From assembly GCA_020200675.1 (NCBI GenBank), contig JAIVIG010000128.1:1-7655 (forward strand): 7,655 bases of DNA. Direction: 5' to 3'. Under the pieces are notes generated by a model. That model was not told where the DNA came from. It made no database searches and saw only the letters and a list, made by a program, of their open reading frames with translations. Both the position numbers and the translations under genes were made by a program. This stretch comes from Actinomycetota bacterium. Its GTDB lineage: Bacteria; Actinomycetota; Rubrobacteria; Rubrobacterales; Rubrobacteraceae. This document shows positions 1 through 5,649 of the stretch, piece after piece. Position 1 is the stretch's first letter. Each line of letters starts with the position of its first letter.

Positions 1-101
1 CCGTCGAAGAGGGCGCAAACGGCGTTGTATGGGCGGCTACCCTACCCGACGACGGCCCGACCGGCGGTTTCTTCTACGACGGCAAGCCCGAGGCCTGGTA
101 A
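1..101 (+). CDS. Short-chain dehydrogenase/reductase (SDR), C-terminal end only
   Basis: This is the 3' end of a gene that begins outside the window; the first full codon is at position 3 and the TAA stop is at 99-101. The 32 visible residues include EEGANGVVWAATLP followed by DDGPTGGFF and end in a short YDGKPEAW tail. This is the usual C-terminus of classical SDR oxidoreductases: the EEGA...ATLPDDGPTGGFF.D.KP..W pattern follows the Rossmann core and packs near the substrate-binding loop. SDRs reduce or oxidise carbonyl/hydroxyl groups with NAD(P)(H). The catalytic Ser-Tyr-Lys and cofactor motif lie upstream, so substrate and cofactor cannot be judged. The stop codon touches the ribosome binding site of the next gene, implying co-transcription and translational coupling with the SnoaL-like gene. 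Confidence 0.8.
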   Translation, partial: VEEGANGVVWAATLPDDGPTGGFFYDGKPEAW

Positions 102-106
102 AGGAG
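101..106 (+). promoter_or_regulatory. Ribosome binding site of the SnoaL-like gene
   Basis: AAGGAG lies eight bases before the ATG at 115 and shares a base with the upstream SDR stop codon. It decides the start: an in-frame start at 25 would lie inside the SDR reading frame and has no comparable site. Confidence 0.7.
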
Positions 107-114
107 CCGAGAAG

Positions 115-535
115 ATGGACGAAGGCGTGGTGCGGACGCTGCTCGACCAAGCGGAGATCCAGGAGACGGTGTTGCGCTACGGGCGAAGCGCCGACCAGCG
201 TGACTGGGAAGCCCTGATATCCTGCCTCAACGAGGAGGTCGACATCGACTACAACTCCTTGAGCGGCGGCGAGCCCGAAAGAATCGCAGCGCGAGACCTC
301 GTCCTGGGGCGGTGGGCGCCGATCTTCGAGAGCCTCGACGCCACCCAGCACTTCACCGGCCCCTGCACGGTGAGCGTAGACGGCGACGAGGCGACAGCCG
401 TCGCGTACTTCCAGGCCCAGCACGTCCTCAACGGCACCGCTGGCGGCGAGAAGTGGACCCTCGGCGGTAACCATGACGGCCATGTGGGACGACGGCAACC
501 GGGACCTTCTGGCCCAGGCTGCAGCAAGAGGATAA
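115..535 (+). pseudogene. SnoaL/NTF2-like domain protein, frameshifted with an internal deletion
   Basis: From the ATG at 115, residues 1-117 read as the N-terminal part of a SnoaL_4-type NTF2-like protein: a helix with LLDQAEIQETVLRYGRSAD, then RDWEALISCL, then SLDATQHFTGP, VDGDEATAVAYFQAQHV and GGEKWTLGG. In intact relatives WTxGG is followed by a strand pair of the type RYxxxLVRxxxGWRIS, then LTxTxxWxxGNxDLL. Here that middle stretch is missing. The expected end, AVTMTAMWDDGN then RDLLAQAAARG and a TAA at 533-535, occurs directly downstream but in the +1 frame from position 464. In the original frame translation runs on to 624 as a Gly/Pro-rich sequence with no family character. The likely history is a deletion of about 50 bp, not a multiple of three, near 463-468. 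NTF2-like proteins of this kind are small cone-shaped enzymes or binding proteins, often beside SDR genes in catabolic operons. A sequencing error alone would not explain the missing residues. Confidence 0.7.
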
Positions 536-592
536 GTCTGGCTGTCGATCCAGGCCCAGATACGCTTGTCGAGCTTTGGAGAACGGGTACCG

Positions 593-625
593 GCTGGTGC
601 ATCCCAAATTGCGCTGGTGTATGAT
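593..625 (+). promoter_or_regulatory. Possible promoter/operator: 10-bp direct repeat over a -10-like box
   Basis: GCTGGTGCAT (593-602) and GCTGGTGTAT (613-622) repeat with one mismatch at a 20-bp period, about two helical turns. The second copy runs into TATGAT (620-625), five of six matches to the -10 consensus. No convincing -35 box is seen. The site lies in the 197-bp spacer before the gene at 733 and would leave a leader of about 100 nt. It could control the two-gene membrane operon, or be chance. The rest of 536-732 shows nothing else recognisable. Confidence 0.25.
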
Positions 626-722
626 CGAGCCGTTATGGAATACGAGCGGAGTCAAGATACCTTCGAGCGCAATCGAGTTTCAGGCCGCTCAACAACAAGC
701 AACGCCCGGCTCGCGCTCCGGT

Positions 723-729
723 GGAGGAG
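723..729 (+). promoter_or_regulatory. Ribosome binding site favouring the TTG start at 733
   Basis: GGAGGAG ends three bases before the TTG at 733 (five bases from the GGAGG core). The longer reading from the GTG at 721 has no upstream purine-rich site and would bury this one inside the gene, so the TTG is preferred. Confidence 0.5.
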
Positions 730-732
730 ATC

Positions 733-1224
733 TTGGCGAAGGTAGTCACGGCGCGTTCCTGGCCTGTACGGGCCAACGGGTTACTGCTCGTCCTGCAAGC
801 GTCCGGGCTGGGAGGCATAGGCGCCTATAACGTCTACCGGGTCGACTGGCAGGAGGTACAGCAGCAGGTCGAACTCGAAGCGACACTCTCACCGGAGCTG
901 ACCGAAGCGGTCGAGCAGGCTATCGTCATCGCCCTCATCCTCGGGCTGCCCGCTATCCTGGCGGTCCTGGCGGCTCTGGGCTTCTTTCTTCTGTTTCGGG
1001 TGGGTTGGCTGCTAGCCATGATCGTACAGGCGTTGACCCTGCTGGCCTGCCTTCTGCTTTACACCGAGTGGGAGACTATCTTGTATCGTGAACCGGTCTT
1101 CATCTACCCCGTGATGCTCTACTGCATCGTGATGACCCTGTACCTGAACTCCTCCGACGTGCGGGCGGCGTTCCACGTCAAACCCCGAGCCGGGGCCAGG
1201 AGGAGGGCGGCGCGTGGCTTCTGA
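733..1224 (+). CDS. Small four-helix membrane protein of unknown function
   Basis: I do not recognise a named family. From the TTG at 733 the protein has 163 residues (167 from the alternative GTG at 721). Hydrophobic stretches suggest four membrane helices at about residues 14-34, 63-87, 90-110 and 121-139. A charged, Gln/Glu-rich loop of about 30 residues (VDWQEVQQQVELEATLSPELTEA region) sits between helices 1 and 2. After helix 4 comes YLNSSDVRAAF, an ending I associate with several small uncharacterised bacterial membrane proteins, then a basic Arg/Ala-rich tail that is probably cytoplasmic. The last 11 bases overlap the start of the Vps62-like gene, whose ribosome binding site lies inside this gene. 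The two are therefore almost certainly co-transcribed and translationally coupled, and the products may interact in the membrane. That interaction is inferred from gene order only. Confidence 0.7.
   Translation: MAKVVTARSWPVRANGLLLVLQASGLGGIGAYNVYRVDWQEVQQQVELEATLSPELTEAVEQAIVIALILGLPAILAVLAALGFFLLFRVGWLLAMIVQALTLLACLLLYTEWETILYREPVFIYPVMLYCIVMTLYLNSSDVRAAFHVKPRAGARRRAARGF
1201..1206 (+). promoter_or_regulatory. Ribosome binding site of the Vps62-like gene
   Basis: AGGAGG, seven bases before the GTG at 1214, lies within the last codons of the upstream membrane protein gene. It supports the GTG start and the 11-bp gene overlap. Confidence 0.65.
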
Positions 1225-3058
1225 GTCCGACGAGACCCTGCTCCGGCGCTTCGAGCCGGTCGCGCGCTACACGAAAGGCGACCGATTCTTCCCGATGGAC
1301 GCCGAGGCATACGTGCGAGCCTGCAGCCTGTGGGTCAGTCGCCCCGGCGAAGAAGACGTCTGCCTGGTCCCGCACGGAAAGCTGACCCTCGACCGGCTGG
1401 CCGAACAGCAACGCGACGGGTTCGGGGCCGTACACTACCTCAGGTTTACGGACCCGCAGGAGTTCAAGGATATGATCCGCCAGAACGCGCGTCGTCGTCG
1501 AGACGCTCGCCAGGATTTCCGGACCGGACGAGGTCGTCTGGCACGGGTCGGTTACGTCTCCCGCATGATGGACACCCTCTTCTCTTTGACCCTCCTGGCC
1601 CGCGGACGGGTGCCCGGAAGCACGGCGGCCGCGGGCCGCACCGCCTACGCGAACATCCTGGCCGAGAACGAGCATTACCGCTACCACGGCCGGGTCTTGA
1701 GGCAGGACGGCTGGATCGTGCTCCAGTACTGGCTTTTCTACGCGTTCAACGACTGGCGCTCGGGGTTCTTCGGCGCCAACGACCACGAGGCCGACTGGGA
1801 GAAGGTCTTCGTCTACCTCTCCGAGTCGCCATCGGGGGAGGTCACGCCAGAGTGGACGGCCTACTCTTCGCACAACTACGCGGGCGACGTTCTCCGGCGT
1901 CGCTGGGACGACCCGGAGCTCGAGAAGGTGGGCGAGCATCCGATGATACATGTCTGCGCCGGTTCCCACTCCAACCAGTACGCCGCGGGTGAGTACCTGA
2001 CCGAAGTGGAGCTGTCCTTCCTGTCTCCCCTCACCAGGGCTCTGGGCGCCGCCCGAACGTTCTGGCGGAAGACGCTGCGCCAGTACGAGGGCGACGATGC
2101 CGAGCCGGGGCAGCAGAACGCGGCGCCTACCATCTTTCGCGTCCCCTTCGTAGACTACGCTCGCGGGGACGGCCTGACGATAGGACCGGGGCAGGAGAAG
2201 GAGTGGAGCCCCCCGAGGCTGCTGGACAACCCGATCCCGGACTGGGCGTTCAACTTCAGGGGGTTGTGGGGACTGTACACGCGCGACCCGTTCGAAGGCG
2301 AGGACGCGCCCGCAGGCCCCATGTACAACCGCGACGGGAGCGTGGCCCGCCCGTGGTACGACCCCGTGGGTTGGGCCGGGCTCGACAAGGTGCCCACCCT
2401 GCCCGAGACGCTCCAGGCGGTAAGAGAGCAGCAAGTGATGGTGGTGAAGCGCCGAGTGGCGCTCCAGGCCGAGATCGAGGAAAAGAGTCGCGTGCTAAAG
2501 GGTCTGGGCGTAGAGTCGGCGGCCGCGCGCGGTCAACCCCACCTGCGCTCTCTCTACGAAGGACACCGCGAGCGGATCGAGGAGCTCTCCGAGGAGGTGG
2601 ACCAGCTGCGGGCCCGGGTAGCCGCCGACGGCGTTGTCGCGGAGTCGCTGGAGAGCTACGCGGACCGCCTACGAGCCGGCGAGCAGGGACCGGCCCGCGC
2701 GCACATCTCCTACGCCCAGACACCCGCCTCGGAGACCAGGCTGCGCGCCAGCCGCCTGGCCGAGGCGTGGGCCGCCGCCAGCGTGGGGTTGATGCTCATA
2801 GTCTTCGTGCTGGTGGCGACGTATGAACGTGGGGCATACCTCACCTTCGCCCTGGCCGGTAGCATCGCCCTGTTCCTCTCCGTCGAGGCGGGTTTTCGTG
2901 GTCGGCTGACCAACCTCGTGACCAGCGCAACCATAGGTCTCGCCGTGGTAGCGGCGCTGATCATCATCTACGAGTTCTTCTGGAACATCGTCGTCGCGAC
3001 CGTGCTGCTTTTGGGCGTCTACATACTGTGGGACAACCTGCGAGAGCTCCGAAGGTGA
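1214..3058 (+). CDS. Vps62-like domain protein with coiled coil and four C-terminal membrane helices
   Basis: The 614-residue product resembles bacterial members of the Vps62 family (PF06101; I recognise motifs and ran no search). The N-terminal part, about 1-395, is soluble. It opens with LLRRFEPVARYTKGDRFFPM, where the family begins with a similar substrate-like strand. Further motifs are YWLFYAFNDWRSGF (172-185), NDHEADWE (189-196), a YSSHNYAGDVLRRRWDDPEL stretch near 217-236, and HPMIHVCAGSHSNQY (242-256). The clustered His, Asp and Glu look like a conserved polar or metal-binding core, but no activity is known to me. Residues about 395-490 are rich in Glu, Arg and Leu and look like a coiled coil. 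About 521-537, 543-558, 570-586 and 588-606 are likely membrane helices, followed by a short charged end (DNLRELRR). The protein would be membrane-anchored with its large domain on one face. It is the second gene of an operon with the small membrane protein before it. Yeast Vps62 is named for vacuolar sorting; transferring that role to a bacterium is not justified. Confidence 0.75.
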   Translation: MASESDETLLRRFEPVARYTKGDRFFPMDAEAYVRACSLWVSRPGEEDVCLVPHGKLTLDRLAEQQRDGFGAVHYLRFTDPQEFKDMIRQNARRRRDARQDFRTGRGRLARVGYVSRMMDTLFSLTLLARGRVPGSTAAAGRTAYANILAENEHYRYHGRVLRQDGWIVLQYWLFYAFNDWRSGFFGANDHEADWEKVFVYLSESPSGEVTPEWTAYSSHNYAGDVLRRRWDDPELEKVGEHPMIHVCAGSHSNQYAAGEYLTEVELSFLSPLTRALGAARTFWRKTLRQYEGDDAEPGQQNAAPTIFRVPFVDYARGDGLTIGPGQEKEWSPPRLLDNPIPDWAFNFRGLWGLYTRDPFEGEDAPAGPMYNRDGSVARPWYDPVGWAGLDKVPTLPETLQAVREQQVMVVKRRVALQAEIEEKSRVLKGLGVESAAARGQPHLRSLYEGHRERIEELSEEVDQLRARVAADGVVAESLESYADRLRAGEQGPARAHISYAQTPASETRLRASRLAEAWAAASVGLMLIVFVLVATYERGAYLTFALAGSIALFLSVEAGFRGRLTNLVTSATIGLAVVAALIIIYEFFWNIVVATVLLLGVYILWDNLRELRR

Positions 3059-3063
3059 GCCGA

Positions 3064-3077
3064 GACCGGAAACGGTC
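3064..3077 (+). terminator. GNRA-capped hairpin just after the Vps62-like gene
   Basis: GACCG-GAAA-CGGTC forms a perfect 5-bp stem with a GAAA tetraloop, starting six bases after the stop codon. There is no T-run downstream, so it is not a standard intrinsic terminator. It could stabilise the 3' end of the mRNA or help Rho-dependent ending. Confidence 0.35.
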
Positions 3078-3115
3078 ATGCCGGAACAGTGAGCAGCCGA
3101 ACGCCGCCGGCGAGC

Positions 3116-3143
3116 TTGAATCGACCACCAATGCGGCTAAGCT
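3116..3143 (+). promoter_or_regulatory. Possible promoter of the LtrA-family gene
   Basis: TTGAAT (3116-3121) and TAAGCT (3138-3143) are separated by 16 bp. The first matches the TTGA part of the -35 consensus and the second fits the actinobacterial TANNNT -10 pattern. This would start transcription about 50 nt before the ATG at 3201. The match is moderate and could be chance. Confidence 0.3.
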
Positions 3144-3200
3144 ACCGTACGCGAACGCCAGATCTCTCAGCCCAACCCGGTTCCGTCGCTCCGGCACGTT

Positions 3201-4511
3201 ATGAACCAGAGTTCCGAGAAGGGCGGAGACACCGACCGAGGACCACGTCCGGCATCCCGGAGGAGACAGGCGTGGAGCACGCCCCGGCTGCGCGTCGGCC
3301 AAGGGGAAGAGCGGCGGGCGACCTGGTTGGAGCTGTTCTTCGATCTGGTCTTCGTCGTCGCGATCGCCGCGCTGGCCGTTTTCCTGCACGACCACCTGAC
3401 TTTGGGCGGCTTCCTCGGGTTCGCCCTGCTTCTCGTGCCGGTCGGGTGGGCGTGGATGAGCTTCGCCTACTACGCCGACCAGTTCGACACCGACGATACG
3501 CTCTTCCGGGTGGTGATGCTCGTCGCCATGCTCGCCTCGGCGGCGCTGGCCGTGAACGTCGGCGGCGCGTTGGAGGGGAGCCCGGCCGGCTTCGTCGTCG
3601 CGAACGTGGTTCTGCGAGCGTTGCTCATTGGTCTGTATGCCTGGGCCTGGAGCAACGCGACCGAGGCTCGCCCGATGTCGGCGCGTTACGCTGTGGGCTT
3701 CTCCGTGGGCGCCCTGATCTGGCTGTCCTCCCTCCTGGCGCCGGAACCGCTGCGCTACGGCCTGTGGGCGCTCGCGCTCCTCGTCGAGATGGGTACCCCG
3801 GTCCTCGGATACTCGACGGTTCGCTCGGTGCCGGGCCACGTCTCGCACATGCCCGAACGCTTCGGCCTGTTTACCCTGATCGTGCTCGGGGAGTCCATAG
3901 TAGTCCTGACCTCAGGCGTCGTGGATACGAGTTGGCGGCCCGTCTCGGCGCTGACCGCGGTGGGCGGCTTCACCGTGGCCGCCTGCCTGTGGTGGCTCTA
4001 TTTCGACCACGTCGACGAGGAGGCTATAGGCCAGTCGTTCACCAGCGGCGTCGCGGGCGTCGTGCGCAGCCACGTCTGGGGATACGGGCACCTCACGGTC
4101 TGGGCCGGCATCGCCACCGCGAGCGTGGGGATCGAGTTCGCCATCTCGGAGGCGTCGGAGCCTGAGCTGTCCGCGGCGATCCGTTGGTCCATGTGGGGCG
4201 GTATCTCCCTATACCTGCTCGCCATCAGCGCCATCCAGCTCGCCACGCCCACGTCGCTCCGCACAGACGTCGTAGCCCTGCGCCTCGGCGTCACAATAGT
4301 CGTGGCCGCGCTCGCGCCTCTGGGCGTTTATTTGAACCCGTTGGTACTCGTGGGGCTTTTGGCGCTGCTCCTGGTCGGGCTGACGGCCTTCGAGGTCTCG
4401 CGTTCCGAGCGTCCCCCGGCGGGTCCTCCTCCTCGCGGGTGTACTTCGAGGCGCCGAGGTGGAGCGTCGGGTAGAGGATCAGGGCTAGTGGTATCGGGAG
4501 CCAGAAGTTGA
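3201..4511 (+). CDS. ltrA: LtrA-family (low temperature requirement A) multi-spanning membrane protein
   Basis: The 436-residue product carries the hallmarks of the LtrA family (PF06772): WLELFFDLVFVVAI at 42-55, a YYADQFDTDD stretch near 90-99, ERFGLFTLIVLGESIVVL at 219-236, and WWLYFDHVDEEA at 264-275. About ten hydrophobic segments run from residue 43 to 397. The family is named after a Listeria gene needed for growth in the cold; its molecular function is not established. The first 40 residues are polar and basic and probably cytoplasmic. The ATG at 3201 has no clear ribosome binding site, but no better in-frame start lies between it and the first family motif. After helix end 397 the tail (401-436) is Arg/Gly/Pro-rich, unlike the family. 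It is encoded opposite the real C-terminus of the convergent gene, so the normal stop may have been lost. It overlaps that gene by 221 bp. The symbol rests on family membership only. Confidence 0.85.
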   Translation: MNQSSEKGGDTDRGPRPASRRRQAWSTPRLRVGQGEERRATWLELFFDLVFVVAIAALAVFLHDHLTLGGFLGFALLLVPVGWAWMSFAYYADQFDTDDTLFRVVMLVAMLASAALAVNVGGALEGSPAGFVVANVVLRALLIGLYAWAWSNATEARPMSARYAVGFSVGALIWLSSLLAPEPLRYGLWALALLVEMGTPVLGYSTVRSVPGHVSHMPERFGLFTLIVLGESIVVLTSGVVDTSWRPVSALTAVGGFTVAACLWWLYFDHVDEEAIGQSFTSGVAGVVRSHVWGYGHLTVWAGIATASVGIEFAISEASEPELSAAIRWSMWGGISLYLLAISAIQLATPTSLRTDVVALRLGVTIVVAALAPLGVYLNPLVLVGLLALLLVGLTAFEVSRSERPPAGPPPRGCTSRRRGGASGRGSGLVVSGARS

Positions 4512-5499
4512 AGAGCCGGTAGCCCAGGACGGGGATGGCGGCTTCATAGCCGACGCCGAGCAGGGTAAGGGTGCCGATCATGGTCGCCTCGAAGACCCCG
4601 AGGCCGCCGGGGCTCAGGGGGAGGGACCCGAAGGTCGTCGCCACGCCGAAGGCCACGAGCAGGTATACGGGGTCCACCTGGACCCCGAAGGCGAGGAAGA
4701 TGATCAGGAGACACAAAGCGTCGAAGCCCCAGTAGCCCAGAGCCAGCGCGCCGAGCCTTATCGCCGCCAAAGGGTGCCATAAGAGTTGCTCGCGCAGCGC
4801 GCGCACCTCGAGCTTGAGGTTCACGACGATCCGGGCGGCCCACACCTCCGTTCTCTTGCGAGACCAACTCCTCCTGCGAAACGTCCGGCCCAGAGCGTAG
4901 AAGAAGCCGGCCATGAGGCGTTTGGCGGTGAGCGGCCGGAGGTAGGCCAGGTAGCCCAGCAGGACCAGGCAGAGCGTGAGGACGAAGACGACGAGCGCGG
5001 CCGTCGTTGTCGCCCGACCGAGGGCGTTATCCAGGGTGAGGTACAGCAAGCTCCCGAGGAAGATGACCCCCAAAGTTCCGTATACGAGCAAGGAGATGGT
5101 CGCCACGGCCAGCCCTATGCGCGCCGGTTTCAAGCCGCGAGATCTCAGCCCGGTGTAGGTGACGGCCGCCGCCGAGCTCCCCCCGCCCGGCAGCACGCGG
5201 GCCGCCCCGTGCTCGGCGAGGGTCAGCCGGAGCATGAACCAGCGCCCGAGGCCCATGCGCCGCCTCTTGGAGGCGGGGACGATTCCGGCAGCCGCCGCCG
5301 TCGAGCGCCCGAGCAGCTCGGCGTAGCACATCTGGCTCGCCAGGATGGCAAGGAAAGCCGCCGCGATCAGGGAGACCGACGAACCCGAGATCAGGACGAA
5401 CGAGCGCTCTATCCCCGGCAACTGCGGCAGGATCAAGTGCAGCGCGAGCCCGATGGAGGCCAGGTACAACACGCTCTTCAGGAACGTCCTACGCACCAC
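4291..5499 (-). CDS. UPF0104/AglD-type flippase-like integral membrane protein (LPG synthase TM domain family)
   Basis: The product belongs to the family of lysylphosphatidylglycerol synthase transmembrane-domain proteins (PF03706, AglD/YbhN/MprF type). The signature PLSPGGLGVFEATMIG lies near residues 294-309. An earlier conserved region, LAEHGAARVLPGGGSSAAAV, lies near 94-113, and seven or eight hydrophobic segments span about 7-352. MprF uses such a domain to flip lysyl-phosphatidylglycerol; stand-alone members are thought to move or handle lipid-linked molecules, but the substrate here is unknown and no aminoacyltransferase domain is present. The GTG at 5499 is preferred because GGAG lies seven bases upstream (5507-5510 on the complement). 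A TTG at 5529 and a GTG at 5496 are alternatives. The last 45-50 residues, after GASKYTREEEDPPGD, are Arg/Pro/Ala-rich and lie opposite the final membrane helix of the LtrA gene. This tail looks like readthrough past a lost stop. Confidence 0.8.
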   Translation of the reverse strand: MVRRTFLKSVLYLASIGLALHLILPQLPGIERSFVLISGSSVSLIAAAFLAILASQMCYAELLGRSTAAAAGIVPASKRRRMGLGRWFMLRLTLAEHGAARVLPGGGSSAAAVTYTGLRSRGLKPARIGLAVATISLLVYGTLGVIFLGSLLYLTLDNALGRATTTAALVVFVLTLCLVLLGYLAYLRPLTAKRLMAGFFYALGRTFRRRSWSRKRTEVWAARIVVNLKLEVRALREQLLWHPLAAIRLGALALGYWGFDALCLLIIFLAFGVQVDPVYLLVAFGVATTFGSLPLSPGGLGVFEATMIGTLTLLGVGYEAAIPVLGYRLFNFWLPIPLALILYPTLHLGASKYTREEEDPPGDARNARPRRPSARPGAAPKAPRVPTGSNKRPEARARPRLL

Positions 5500-5581
5500 T
5501 CCCCCACTCCGAGCGGCAACACACCGCAAAGGCCATCCCCGCGAAGGCAGCCGGTTCGAAAAGTAGCACGCTCACCCCGCA

Positions 5582-5587
5582 ATTCTA
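5582..5587 (-). promoter_or_regulatory. Possible -10 box for the UPF0104-type gene
   Basis: Read on the minus strand this is TAGAAT, five of six matches to the -10 consensus, in an AT-rich patch within the 150-bp spacer after the M42 gene. No good -35 is seen. It suggests the membrane protein gene may have its own promoter rather than depending on M42 readthrough. Confidence 0.25.
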
Positions 5588-5618
5588 AAAGATGGAGGCA
5601 GAATCGGCACGAATCTTT

Positions 5619-5631
5619 GCCCGCGCCGGGC
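5619..5631 (-). terminator. Short GC hairpin downstream of the M42 gene
   Basis: GCCCG-GCG-CGGGC is a perfect 5-bp stem with a three-base loop, about 20 bases after the M42 stop in the direction of transcription. It is followed by AAAG rather than a T-run, so any termination role is doubtful. Such short GC stems arise often by chance in DNA of this composition. Confidence 0.25.
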
Positions 5632-5649
5632 CGACTACTGGCGTTCGGG

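Noticed and set aside
25..114. N-terminal extension of the SnoaL-like gene to an ATG-frame start at 25
   Set aside because: This stretch codes for the SDR C-terminus in another frame, and the ATG at 115 has a strong ribosome binding site.
576..830. Plus-strand open frame (84 codons) between the SnoaL-like gene and the membrane gene
   Set aside because: No ribosome binding site, mixed composition, and it overlaps the better-supported start at 733. It looks like spacer sequence read by chance.
1178..2434. Long minus-strand open frame (418 codons) opposite the small membrane gene and the Vps62-like gene
   Set aside because: The plus strand carries Vps62-family motifs and a good ribosome binding site. 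The antisense product is low-complexity and Arg/Val/Gly-rich, as expected for a GC-rich shadow.
2964..3848. Minus-strand open frame (294 codons) opposite the LtrA gene start
   Set aside because: It crosses the intergenic spacer and LtrA signature codons. The product is rich in Arg, Glu and Gln with no recognisable motif.
3089..4165. Plus-strand open frame (358 codons) in a different frame over the LtrA gene
   Set aside because: Arg/Gly/Pro-rich shadow frame; the frame from 3201 holds the LtrA motifs and membrane helices.
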